DNA of 34,065 nt from contig JALZVV010000163.1 in assembly GCA_023299935.1 (NCBI GenBank), positions 1 to 34,065 on the forward strand. The letters are read 5' to 3'. Both the position numbers and the translations under genes were made by a program. Of the stretch, positions 25,377 to 34,065 are shown piece after piece. This DNA is from Dokdonia sp. (lineage in GTDB: Bacteria > Bacteroidota > Bacteroidia > Flavobacteriales > Flavobacteriaceae). Under the pieces are notes generated by a model that was not told the DNA's origin, did no database searches, and worked only from the letters and a program-made list of their open reading frames with translations. Each line of letters begins with the position of its first letter. Positions within the stretch are counted from its first letter, which is position 1.

Positions 25377-28300
25377 TTGTCTCTTTATCCCAATAACTCC
25401 TTGTATCTAAACACCCACACGCAATACAGCTTACGATATGGGACCTGGAGTGTTCCGGAGATTATTGCTTTCGCGAAAGCGAACCACATCAAAAAAATCG
25501 CCCTTACAGATATCAATAATACATCTGCCTGTCTGTCTTTTGTCCGAAAAGCCCAAGAGGCCAATATCCAAGCTGTTTTAGGCATCGATTTTAGAAATGG
25601 GATACAGCAAGAATTTGTGGCGATTGCTCAAAACAACCAAGGCTTTTTAGAAATTAACCACTTTCTATCAAAGCACCTACACGATAAAACACCTATCCCT
25701 GAGAAAGCCCCCACTTTTGCCCATAGCTATGTAATTTATCCTTTTCATAAAGTAGCACAATGGCCATACAGACTGGATAATCACGAGTATATAGGTGTTC
25801 GGATAAGAGACCTAAGCAAACTTTCATTTTTAAAATTGAGCAAGGATCAGCACTCAAAAATTGTCTTGCTAGAACCCATGACTTTTGGTTCTAAAAAGGA
25901 ATATAATATCCATAGATTATTACGTGCCATAGCAGAAAATACGCTTCTTAGTAAACTCCCTAAAAATGCACAAGCTAGTGCTCAGGACATCTTTAAAACC
26001 CCTCAGGAGTTAGCACAAGCCCTCTTGCATTTTCCCGAGATTAAAGCCACTACCCAAGCCTTGTTGGACAGTTGTCATATCCATTTTAATTTTGCTAAAA
26101 CCAAACCCCACCAAAACCTCAAACACCTCCTAGATTCTATCGCTTGTGATTATTCAAAACTGCGCAAACTATGTAAGCAAGGGCTTCCTGAGCGATATCC
26201 TAACGGTATCACCTATGCTATAAAAAGGCGGGTGATAAAAGAACTACAATTAATACAGCAGCAGCATTTTGTAGCTTTTTTTCTCATCAACTGGAAGATT
26301 ATAGAATATGCCCGAAGCAAGGATTATTATTATGTAGGTCGTGGCAGCGGTGCAAATAGTATTGTGGCGTATCTGTTGCGCATTACAGATGTAGACCCCA
26401 TTGAGCTAGATCTCTATTTTGAGCGTTTTATGAATCTCTACCGTTCCACTCCCCCAGATTTTGATATTGATTTCTCCACTTGGGACCGCGAGGATGTGAC
26501 GCGCTTTATTTTTGATGAATTTGGTAAGCAATCCCAGGTCGCATTACTCGGTGCTTATGTTACTTTTAAGCATAGTGGTGCCGTACGAGAATTGGGGAAG
26601 GTATTCGGGCTACCTAAACACGAGATAGACAAGCTTAGTGATGGGAAGTATAATCCCAATGAGCTGGATGATATCTCAAAGCTTGTCCTCACCTATGCGA
26701 GCTATTTTAATGGCAGACCTAACTATCTGAGTATTCACGCCGCAGGCATACTCATTGCAGAGCAACCTATTCACTATTTTTCGGCTACTAGTTTCCCGCC
26801 TAAAGGCTTCCCTACCGTACAGTTTGATATGCATATCGCAGAAGATGTGGGTCTTTATAAATTTGATATACTAGGACAGCGCGGACTAGGAAAAATAAAA
26901 GATGCTGTAGGTATTATTAAGGAGAATCATCCCGGTGTGCAACTGCCCGATATCCACCATACGCGACCTTTTTTTAAAGACCCAAAGATTAATGCAATGA
27001 TTGCGCGGGCTGAGTGTATTGGTTGTTTTTATGTGGAGTCGCCCGCAATGCGTATGCTACTGAAAAAACTAGCCGTAAACGATTATCTCACACTCGTGGC
27101 TGCTAGTTCTATCATACGCCCTGGCGTGGCAAAAAGCGGAATGATGCGCGAGTATATCCTCCGTCATAAAAACCCAGAAAGAGCACAGCAAGTAGGACAT
27201 CCCGTACTATTGGATATTATGCCAGATACATACGGCGTGATGGTATACCAGGAAGACGTCATTAAAGTGGCTCATCATTATGCTCATCTTGATCTAGGCG
27301 AGGCAGATGTACTACGCCGTGGGATGAGTGGGAAATACCGCTCTCGTGCTGAGTTCCTTCAGGTTAAAGAAAAGTTTAAACAAAACTGTTTTGCTCGCGG
27401 CGAAAATCCTAAAATTGTAAACGAAGTATGGCGACAGATAGAAAGTTTTGCAGGTTACGCTTTTGCTAAAGGTCATTCTGCCTCCTATGCCGTAGAGTCC
27501 TACCAAAGTCTCTATCTTAAATGCTATTATCCTCTTGAGTATATGGTAGCTACCATAAACAATGGTGGCGGTTTTTATCGTGTAGAAACCTATCTGCACG
27601 AAGCTCGATTGCAGGGCGCTAGTATTCATCCGCCCTGCGTAAACCGAAGCCAGATACAAACAATTATACAAGGAAAAGACATTATTCTAGGTTTCCAGCA
27701 CTTACACGGCCTAGAAAAAAGTACGATGATTGCACTACTCAATGCCCGTAATCATATGGGGGTATTTCACTCCCTAGACAAGTTTATAGAACGTGTGTCT
27801 ATAAGCATTGAGCAGTTGGATATTCTTATACGCATTGACGCCTTTAGAAGTACCCAAAAAGACAAACGCACGCTATTATGGGAAGCCTATTATAAAGAAC
27901 ACGCCATTCCTGATAATCTTGCTCAGCAACAACTCTTTAGCCTTGCGATACAGGATTTTACCTTGCCTACATTTGACATCACTGCTTTAGAATGTGCTTT
28001 TGACCAATTGGAACTTTTAGGTTTCCCACTCTGCGACTCTTTTATTCTTCTAGAAAAACCACCGAGTACTGCTCTACTGGCTAGTGAACTGCGGCAGTAT
28101 CTAAATAAGATCGTACGTATATATGGTTATCTCATAACAGCCAAAAGAACTCGAACGACAAGAGGCAATCGCATGTTTTTTGGCACCTTTCTAGACCAAG
28201 CTGGCCGGTGGATAGACACTGTACATTTCCCTCCCGTAGCCCAGCGTTATCCATTTAAAAGCAAAGGTATTTACTGTATTACAGGCAAGGTGGTGAGTGA

Positions 28301-28451
28301 GTTTGATTTCCTTACCATAGAAGTGAGCAAACTAGAACGTATGGGGTATGTGCCTGACCCTAGGTTTGATCCTACGTATAATAGGAAAGTGAGGAAAGAA
28401 AAAAAGGACGATTACGGAAATCTGTTTTTGCTCAATAAAGAAAAAAACTAA
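25377..28451 (+). CDS. DNA polymerase III alpha-type polymerase, short (DnaE2-like) form
   Basis: C-family polymerase of up to 1024 aa, shorter than the replicative DnaE of Bacteroidota and similar in size to DnaE2. The N-terminal PHP domain is degenerate: LNTHTQYSLRYG has Asn for the first metal His, and LTDINNT has Ile for the His after Asp. The polymerase site is complete: Asp363 and Asp365 in PPDFDIDFS and Asp497 in LYKFDILGQRGLG. A helix-hairpin-helix region and a C-terminal OB fold (IVRIYGYLITAKRTRTTRGNRMFFGTF) follow. No ATG is available; TTG at 25377 or TTG at 25401 (LYLNTHTQYS) is the start, the latter fitting the family better. It probably extends lesion-bypass products with the upstream Pol IV. 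AFAKA at 31-35 is a palindrome copy. Confidence 0.92.
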   Translation: MSLYPNNSLYLNTHTQYSLRYGTWSVPEIIAFAKANHIKKIALTDINNTSACLSFVRKAQEANIQAVLGIDFRNGIQQEFVAIAQNNQGFLEINHFLSKHLHDKTPIPEKAPTFAHSYVIYPFHKVAQWPYRLDNHEYIGVRIRDLSKLSFLKLSKDQHSKIVLLEPMTFGSKKEYNIHRLLRAIAENTLLSKLPKNAQASAQDIFKTPQELAQALLHFPEIKATTQALLDSCHIHFNFAKTKPHQNLKHLLDSIACDYSKLRKLCKQGLPERYPNGITYAIKRRVIKELQLIQQQHFVAFFLINWKIIEYARSKDYYYVGRGSGANSIVAYLLRITDVDPIELDLYFERFMNLYRSTPPDFDIDFSTWDREDVTRFIFDEFGKQSQVALLGAYVTFKHSGAVRELGKVFGLPKHEIDKLSDGKYNPNELDDISKLVLTYASYFNGRPNYLSIHAAGILIAEQPIHYFSATSFPPKGFPTVQFDMHIAEDVGLYKFDILGQRGLGKIKDAVGIIKENHPGVQLPDIHHTRPFFKDPKINAMIARAECIGCFYVESPAMRMLLKKLAVNDYLTLVAASSIIRPGVAKSGMMREYILRHKNPERAQQVGHPVLLDIMPDTYGVMVYQEDVIKVAHHYAHLDLGEADVLRRGMSGKYRSRAEFLQVKEKFKQNCFARGENPKIVNEVWRQIESFAGYAFAKGHSASYAVESYQSLYLKCYYPLEYMVATINNGGGFYRVETYLHEARLQGASIHPPCVNRSQIQTIIQGKDIILGFQHLHGLEKSTMIALLNARNHMGVFHSLDKFIERVSISIEQLDILIRIDAFRSTQKDKRTLLWEAYYKEHAIPDNLAQQQLFSLAIQDFTLPTFDITALECAFDQLELLGFPLCDSFILLEKPPSTALLASELRQYLNKIVRIYGYLITAKRTRTTRGNRMFFGTFLDQAGRWIDTVHFPPVAQRYPFKSKGIYCITGKVVSEFDFLTIEVSKLERMGYVPDPRFDPTYNRKVRKEKKDDYGNLFLLNKEKN
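25467..25481. repeat. palindrome copy inside the dnaE-like gene
   Basis: GCTTTCGCGAAAGCG, the perfect core, encoding AFAKA at residues 31-35 of the PHP domain. Confidence 0.85.
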
Positions 28452-28537
28452 ACCCACCTTTTAAAAACACATATTGCTGCTTCATAATACGTTGAGTTTG
28501 TGTTAACATATTTCAAAACAAGACAAAACATTAAACA

Positions 28538-28566
28538 AAAAAGCCACACTTATCGCGTGGCTTTTT
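28538..28566. terminator. bidirectional terminator after the dnaE-like gene
   Basis: AAAAAGCCAC (28538-28547) pairs with GTGGCTTTTT (28557-28566) across a 9-nt loop, with A and T runs on either side. It lies between convergent genes. Confidence 0.85.
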
Positions 28567-28588
28567 GATTTTGTTACCGTCTAAAAAA

Positions 28589-31522
28589 TTAGTTCACAAT
28601 AATCTTCGCGGTTTGAAAAGTGCTTGGATTGGCACTCCCCAATCGCACTAGATATACTCCAGCAGCCATTGCTGATAAATCTAGATTAATTCTATAACCA
28701 CCATCAACTTGGGCAACTGGTTTATAAGTGAGTTGCTGCCCTAAAGTATTAAATACCGCAATAAAAATACGTTCTTCAAAATCAGTATTAAATTGAATAT
28801 CAAAATTATTATTATCTAATGAGGTCACTAGTAATTTGCCATTATTGATTTGCTGCTCTTCTATACTAAGTACTCCCGATATGTTAGCTGTATAGTCATT
28901 TGTTCGCCCAAACTGCAAATCATCACAAGGATCTAAAACATCTCCTGTTTGATCTTGATCCTCGCCCCTTAATCGCATTAAATGCATTCCATCAGTTGCA
29001 TTTGGAAAATCATCAAAATTGATTGAAAATGGAAAATCAGTATCTGCAATATTAACCAATTCATTAGATACAACTTCAGCTGCTTCAAATATATTATTGT
29101 CATTAAAGTCGATCCATAACGCATATTCAGAATCCGCAAACCCCATTTGCAATACTCCTTCAAAAGGATTATCACTATCCAATGCAAAGTTGAAAACTAT
29201 ATCAGTATTATCTGTATAGCCTTCACTTGTACCATCACAATCTACAACGATACTTTGATCTGCTAATGCTATTTGCGTAACCCCATCATTAAAACCTGCA
29301 CAGTTAGAAACTGGTTGACATAAAGAGTTCTCAATGGTCATAGTCAAAGCATCATTAGAAATATCTTGATCTTCATCAAGATCAGTAACTACAGTTATTA
29401 CATAATCCTGAAGATTAGATAAATCAATAGTTTGAGAAAAAGTATATTCTAGGGTTCCCTGAGCTATCAATGTTTCTGCAATGGTCTCAGTAAAAGGCAC
29501 GCCATCAAGATCTAAGATAATATCAAAATTTGATTGATCGGTAGATCCAAAGTTGGTGACAATTACTATCACTTCCTCTGTTGCTGTTAAAGCTGACCCC
29601 GATACTGGAGCGACAATTTCCGTGACCCCTAAGTCATTTCCAAACAGGTGCTTTACTTCTTTTGTCCTATCATCATTATCCGGGAATTCATCCTCTGCAA
29701 AAACTGTAGTCGCATCTAAAAAGTAGGTTTGTCCTTCTATAGACAAATCTATGGTTTGATTAAAAGTATAATTTACACTTTCACCTGCCAGAATAGTTCC
29801 AACAAAAGTTTCATTAGCTACTACCGTTCCATCTAAGCTTAATTGTACATCTGCGTCTACCTTATCTTCACTAGCAAAGTTTCTAATTGTAACTTCTACC
29901 GATTCTGTATCTGTTAACATACCGTCATTGGGAGTATTTATACTCGTGACACCTATATCATTAAGAAAACCTCCTGATAAATTAAAAACTCCAATTCTGG
30001 TATTCCAAAAATTATCTGCAGAAAAATATTCTGAAATATGCCAAAATGTAAAGTTATCAGGATCCATAGATAATTGAGAGTAATCTCCAAACCTATTAGT
30101 GGTTGTTTGAACACCCCCTCCATCAATTATTGTGGTTTCTGGAAATGTCATCTGTCCGAGGGGATCATTTTCAAATCTACCTGTATAAGCAACCCCTACA
30201 GGAGTATCTGGTCCTCCTACATTAAATGCTAAACCAATATTTCCTTGAGCATCAATAGCTCCACTACCCATAAAACGACTATTACCGTCAGCCGGAGCAT
30301 ATGTGCCTTCCTGATAAACAGACCAATCAGATGTATCATTATTTCTTAATTCGATCCATCGTACACCAGAAGTCATATTATCTTCTTGAACATCCACATT
30401 AAATGTAACTAACCAAGAATTATGAGTAGAAAATGGTCTATAATGCGCAGCATAAGAGATTACTCCAGTAATCATATCGATACGCTGACCCGTGCCAGGT
30501 TGAGTTAACTCCCCTGAACCAAAAGGTGCGAAAAAAGAGTCAAAAGGACTCACTGGGATTTCTAAAGGTGCTGAAACATTTGAATTAGCTGGATTATCAA
30601 AATCAATATCTAGTTCCCAAACTTTTAAATGGTCAAAAGCTGCTCCCCATCCATCATCTTGTAAATAAGTAATGTAGCCCGGAGTTTCTGGATCAAACTC
30701 TGTACCCAATAAATATGCTGGTTCAGGGCTAAAAACAGTATTTGGGTTATTAATTATATTTGGTAGATTGAAACCTTGTATTTGTGGGCTCGCACCACCA
30801 GCAAGCATTACATCCCTATCTAATGCATATATATTTTGCCCCCCTTTATTTGCTGTTAGGTAATATGCATCATGCCATACAGAGTAGTGTGGGTAATCTG
30901 GAAAAGCATCTAAAGGAAATTCATATAAAAAATAAGCTCCAGTTGGATCTGGCGTTTCAGATATTGCAATAGCTAACCCATTATTATTGACATTAAACTG
31001 ACTTACAAACCATCGATCTGCAAGCTGGTCATACATAATAATTGGATCTCCACTATTCTGACCATCCCCAATAAAATTACCTAAACTCGTTGGTCCAGCT
31101 AAAGCATTCCCTTCTTTATCATACACTATAATAACCACGTTCACCGCACTCACATAATGATTAGGACCTACAGCTCCAGATGGGTCAGGTGGTGTAGCTT
31201 GTCCTTGAGAAACATTAGGACCATCAAAACTTAATTGGAGATTACGTGCCTGCTCTGCCATATTAATAGCAGACTGTCGTATAGGATCGCCCCCTATTGG
31301 TAAAGAATTAGATGCCTCATATCCATTTACCGGAAAGTTATTTGGTATAATTTTATAATTACTCTTACCTGATGACTCAGACTGTACTAAAGGGAAATCC
31401 CTCAAAGGGATACTTTTTCCTAAATAAGTTCCTTCTCCTATTGAAGAAACAGGCTGTCCTTCTTGAGCATAATTAGTTATACAAACTAGGAGCAAAATGA
31501 ATGATAATAGATTTTTTTTCAT
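28589..31522 (-). CDS. T9SS-secreted multidomain protein with GEVED and Por sorting domain
   Basis: Extracellular or surface protein of about 977 aa from the ATG at 31522 (MKKNLLSFILLLVCITNYAQ, signal peptide); the TTG start in the track is seven codons earlier. A large N-terminal part (to about residue 520) contains GPNHYVSAVNVVIIVYDKEG, WFVSQFNV and FWHISEYF stretches, as in flavobacterial surface proteins with a propeller-like repeat. Two CARDB-like Ig repeats follow (NDIGVTSINTPNDG..., NDLGVTEIVAPVSG...), then a GEVED domain (YALWIDFNDNNIFEAAEVV) and a C-terminal Por/T9SS sorting domain (FNTLGQQL...AAGVYLVRL...AKIIVN). No catalytic motif was found, so adhesion or polymer binding is the likely role. 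Confidence 0.88.
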   Translation of the reverse strand: MKKNLLSFILLLVCITNYAQEGQPVSSIGEGTYLGKSIPLRDFPLVQSESSGKSNYKIIPNNFPVNGYEASNSLPIGGDPIRQSAINMAEQARNLQLSFDGPNVSQGQATPPDPSGAVGPNHYVSAVNVVIIVYDKEGNALAGPTSLGNFIGDGQNSGDPIIMYDQLADRWFVSQFNVNNNGLAIAISETPDPTGAYFLYEFPLDAFPDYPHYSVWHDAYYLTANKGGQNIYALDRDVMLAGGASPQIQGFNLPNIINNPNTVFSPEPAYLLGTEFDPETPGYITYLQDDGWGAAFDHLKVWELDIDFDNPANSNVSAPLEIPVSPFDSFFAPFGSGELTQPGTGQRIDMITGVISYAAHYRPFSTHNSWLVTFNVDVQEDNMTSGVRWIELRNNDTSDWSVYQEGTYAPADGNSRFMGSGAIDAQGNIGLAFNVGGPDTPVGVAYTGRFENDPLGQMTFPETTIIDGGGVQTTTNRFGDYSQLSMDPDNFTFWHISEYFSADNFWNTRIGVFNLSGGFLNDIGVTSINTPNDGMLTDTESVEVTIRNFASEDKVDADVQLSLDGTVVANETFVGTILAGESVNYTFNQTIDLSIEGQTYFLDATTVFAEDEFPDNDDRTKEVKHLFGNDLGVTEIVAPVSGSALTATEEVIVIVTNFGSTDQSNFDIILDLDGVPFTETIAETLIAQGTLEYTFSQTIDLSNLQDYVITVVTDLDEDQDISNDALTMTIENSLCQPVSNCAGFNDGVTQIALADQSIVVDCDGTSEGYTDNTDIVFNFALDSDNPFEGVLQMGFADSEYALWIDFNDNNIFEAAEVVSNELVNIADTDFPFSINFDDFPNATDGMHLMRLRGEDQDQTGDVLDPCDDLQFGRTNDYTANISGVLSIEEQQINNGKLLVTSLDNNNFDIQFNTDFEERIFIAVFNTLGQQLTYKPVAQVDGGYRINLDLSAMAAGVYLVRLGSANPSTFQTAKIIVN

Positions 31523-31540
31523 GATAATTTTATTTCTTTT

Positions 31541-31548
31541 CAAATATA
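31541..31548 (-). promoter_or_regulatory. candidate -7 element of the T9SS-protein gene
   Basis: Reads TATATTTG on the minus strand, matching TAnnTTTG, 18 bp before the ATG. No TTG lies at the usual upstream distance. AAGTA-CAGTGTACA-TACTT, an inverted repeat at about 31567-31586, is near the -33 region. Confidence 0.4.
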
Positions 31549-31700
31549 ACTTTATAAATTGTAATAAGTACAGTGTACATACTTATTAAGGTACTGAACT
31601 AGGAAAAATACTACCTACATCAAAAAAATTCAGTTAATAAGGATGTTCATAAGCCTAAAAAGAGCTCTTTGTAAATCGTGTTTTTTCGCAAGAAATAAAT

Positions 31701-31708
31701 TAAATTTG
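31701..31708 (+). promoter_or_regulatory. candidate -7 element of purL
   Basis: TAAATTTG matches TAnnTTTG, 30 bp before the purL ATG. The nearest TTG is 29 bp upstream, beyond the normal spacing. Confidence 0.35.
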
Positions 31709-31738
31709 TGCCTTTGATAATCAGTACAAAAAACACGT

Positions 31739-34065
31739 ATGATCTACTTTTTTGGGAACCCTACAGCACAGGTTTATGCGGTTCAAACCGTAAAAGAAAT
31801 TTCACAAGAAGACACTCAAAAACTAGTATGGCTTTTTGGTAACCAAGCTCAACTACAAGCGTCCACAATTGACGCTTTTTTTATTGGCCCTCGTGCGGCA
31901 ATGATTACGCCTTGGAGTACCAATGCGGTTGAGATTACTCAGAACATGGCAATTGATGGAGTTGTGCGTATTGAGGAGTTCGCTTCTGCAAAGGCAGAAA
32001 CTAGCTTCGATCCAATGATCTCTCAGCAGTTTGAGGGGTTAAATCAAGATATCTTTACTGTAGCTGTCACACCAGAAGAGATACTTCCTGTAGACGATAT
32101 TGCTGCTTATAATGCACAAGAAGGATTATCGCTAAGTGATGAAGAAGTAAATTACCTAAATGAAGTAGCTACAAAAATAGATCGACCACTTACAGACTCA
32201 GAAGTTTTTGGTTTTAGCCAAGTAAACTCAGAGCACTGTCGTCACAAAATATTTAATGGCACCTTTGTAATAGACGGAGAAGAAATGCCTACTTCCCTAT
32301 TCAAATTAATTAAAGAAACATCTAAACAAAACCCAAATACTATTGTCTCTGCCTATAAAGACAATGTTGCTTTTATAGAAGGGCCACGGGCTACACAGTT
32401 TGCACCTAATACAGCAGACAAACCAGATTTTTATACAGAAAAGGACTTTGACAGTGTTATTTCGCTTAAAGCAGAAACACACAACTTCCCAACCACAGTA
32501 GAGCCATTTAACGGAGCTGCTACAGGTTCTGGAGGAGAAATTAGAGATAGACTTGCTGGAGGTAAAGGATCCCTCCCATTAGCAGGAACAGCAGTATATA
32601 TGACTCCTTTCTCTAGACTCATAGAAGATAGACCTTGGGAGGCTAATATGCCTGAGCGCAAGTGGTTGTATCAAAACCCAATAGATCTATTAATTAAAGC
32701 GTCTAACGGAGCTTCAGATTTTGGAAACAAATTCGGTCAACCTCTTATTACAGGATCGGTACTTACCTTTGAACACGAAGAAGATGGCCGTCGTATTGGA
32801 TATGACAAAGTAATCATGCAAGCTGGAGGGATTGGGTATGCAAAAAAAGAGCAAGCCCTAAAAGATACTCCTAAAGATGGAGATAAGATTGTTATTCTAG
32901 GAGGAGAAAACTACCGTATAGGTATGGGTGGTGCTGCGGTTTCTAGTGCAGATACCGGAGCTTTGGATAGTGGTATTGAGCTTAATGCTGTACAACGCTC
33001 TAATCCAGAAATGCAAAAACGCGCTGCTAATGCCATAAGAGGTATGGTAGAAAGTGATATTAACCCTATTGTATCCATACACGATCACGGTGCTGGAGGA
33101 CATCTTAACTGTCTTTCTGAACTTGTAGAAGACACAGGAGGTCATATAGATTTAGATAAATTACCTGTAGGAGACCCTACACTTTCGGCTAAAGAAATTA
33201 TTGGTAATGAGTCGCAAGAACGTATGGGACTTGTGATTGGTCAAAAAGATATAGATACATTACAACGTATTGCAGACAGAGAACGTTCTCCTATGTATCA
33301 AGTAGGTGATGTAACTACAGATCATCGCTTTACTTTTAAAAGTAAAACGACAGGGCTTAGTCCTATGGATTTACATCTAGACGATATGTTTGGAAGCTCC
33401 CCTAAAACGGTACTTACAGACAAAACCATAACACACAAATACAAGAATCCAGAATACCAACTAGAGCACTTTCACGATTACTTAGAGCAACTACTACAAC
33501 TAGAAGCAGTTGCCTGTAAAGATTGGTTAACTAACAAAGTAGACCGTTGTGTAGGAGGTCGTGTGGCTAAACAACAATGCGCTGGACCACTACAATTACC
33601 GCTTAACAATGTAGGGGTAATGGCAATGGATTACAAAAACAATACAGGAATCGCAACATCTATTGGACACTCTCCTATTTCGGGATTAATTGATCCTGTT
33701 GCAGGAAGTAAAAACAGTATTGCAGAGGCCTTAACTAATATTGTTTGGGCACCACTTACAGAAAATTTAAAGAGCATAAGTCTTAGTGCAAACTGGATGT
33801 GGCCTTGTAAAAACCCTGGAGAAGATGCTCGCTTATACAAAGCGGTAGAAGCTATCTCACAAATGGCAATAAATCTAGGTATTAATATACCTACAGGAAA
33901 AGACAGCCTCTCTATGAAACAAAAATATCCTGATGGTGATATTATTGCTCCTGGAACGGTAGTAATAAGTGCTGCAGGAAGCTGTGATGATATTAATAAA
34001 GTGGTAGAACCTGTCTTGCAAAAAGATGGAGGAGCAATTTACTATATTAATATGTCTGGCGATAC
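31739..34065 (+). CDS. purL: phosphoribosylformylglycinamidine synthase, large form (partial)
   Basis: Fourth step of purine synthesis: ATP- and glutamine-dependent conversion of FGAR to FGAM. Translation from the ATG at 31739 gives MIYFFGNPTAQVYAVQTVKEIS... and stays open to the window end (775 codons of an expected 1200 or so), which is why the ORF track omits it. IGPRAAMITPWSTNAVEI in the N-terminal PurS-like part, the active-site SEHCRH (164-169), AETHNFPTTVEPFNGAATGSGGEIRDRLAGGKGS (nucleotide binding) and HDHGAGGHLNCLSELV identify the large single-chain enzyme. The C-terminal glutaminase domain lies outside. It is divergent from the T9SS-protein gene. Confidence 0.97.
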   Translation, partial: MIYFFGNPTAQVYAVQTVKEISQEDTQKLVWLFGNQAQLQASTIDAFFIGPRAAMITPWSTNAVEITQNMAIDGVVRIEEFASAKAETSFDPMISQQFEGLNQDIFTVAVTPEEILPVDDIAAYNAQEGLSLSDEEVNYLNEVATKIDRPLTDSEVFGFSQVNSEHCRHKIFNGTFVIDGEEMPTSLFKLIKETSKQNPNTIVSAYKDNVAFIEGPRATQFAPNTADKPDFYTEKDFDSVISLKAETHNFPTTVEPFNGAATGSGGEIRDRLAGGKGSLPLAGTAVYMTPFSRLIEDRPWEANMPERKWLYQNPIDLLIKASNGASDFGNKFGQPLITGSVLTFEHEEDGRRIGYDKVIMQAGGIGYAKKEQALKDTPKDGDKIVILGGENYRIGMGGAAVSSADTGALDSGIELNAVQRSNPEMQKRAANAIRGMVESDINPIVSIHDHGAGGHLNCLSELVEDTGGHIDLDKLPVGDPTLSAKEIIGNESQERMGLVIGQKDIDTLQRIADRERSPMYQVGDVTTDHRFTFKSKTTGLSPMDLHLDDMFGSSPKTVLTDKTITHKYKNPEYQLEHFHDYLEQLLQLEAVACKDWLTNKVDRCVGGRVAKQQCAGPLQLPLNNVGVMAMDYKNNTGIATSIGHSPISGLIDPVAGSKNSIAEALTNIVWAPLTENLKSISLSANWMWPCKNPGEDARLYKAVEAISQMAINLGINIPTGKDSLSMKQKYPDGDIIAPGTVVISAAGSCDDINKVVEPVLQKDGGAIYYINMSGD

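Noticed and set aside
1-34065. tRNA, rRNA, insertion sequences, prophage or toxin-antitoxin genes
   Set aside because: I found no cloverleaf, transposase motif, integrase or paired small toxin ORFs in the window.

Overview
The window comes from a member of the Bacteroidota, almost certainly a marine Flavobacteriaceae. The evidence is a type IX secretion (Por/T9SS) C-terminal sorting domain, a CarboxypepD_reg/TonB-plug protein, a small flavobacterial membrane protein next to murQ (DUF6095-like), TAnnTTTG promoter elements, AT-rich intergenic DNA, and starts without Shine-Dalgarno sequences. A Dokdonia/Krokinobacter-type genome is my guess from the style of the sequence and the CGCTTTCGCGAAAGCG palindromes, but I cannot confirm it.

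Layout. 1-2.5 kb: lon (-). 2.7-5.7 kb (+): an ECF sigma factor, an overlapping membrane anti-sigma-like protein and two exported repeat (solenoid) proteins, closed by a very strong terminator. 5.8-8.9 kb (-): a lipoprotein, a UMF1-type MFS transporter and an M48 lipoprotein protease. 9.0-12.0 kb (+): two MsrB methionine sulfoxide reductases in tandem (one lipoprotein, one cytosolic), a lipoprotein and dihydrolipoyl dehydrogenase. 12.1-15.0 kb (-): a chimeric CarboxypepD_reg/TonB-plug/VWA protein and a small barrel-like outer-membrane protein. 15.0-17.5 kb (-): a coiled-coil protein, zapA, a probable 6S RNA and rny. 17.5-21.7 kb (-): a three-gene operon of GH63 glycosidase, SSS symporter and glycerate kinase, which I read as a glucosyl-/mannosylglycerate utilisation system. 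21.8-22.8 kb (+): murQ and a small membrane protein. 22.8-25.4 kb: a repeat-bearing non-coding stretch, a DinB/YfiT-like protein (-), DNA polymerase IV (+) and a second non-coding stretch. 25.4-28.5 kb (+): a short DnaE-type polymerase. 28.6-31.5 kb (-): a large T9SS-secreted protein. 31.7 kb to the end (+): the 5' two-thirds of purL. purL is absent from the ORF track because it runs off the window.

Most of the genes are ordinary chromosomal flavobacterial genes; I see no insertion sequence, prophage, CRISPR array or tRNA. The best signals outside plain gene calls are: (1) a recurring 14-16 bp perfect palindrome, GCTTTCGCGAAAGC, found both between genes and inside three genes, where it always reads Ala-Phe-Ala-Lys-Ala or a slightly diverged form; (2) the compatible-solute operon; (3) a 10-bp direct repeat with exactly 21-bp spacing in front of the VWA chimera; (4) the Pol IV/DnaE pair flanked by related short repeats; and (5) the 6S RNA between zapA and rny.
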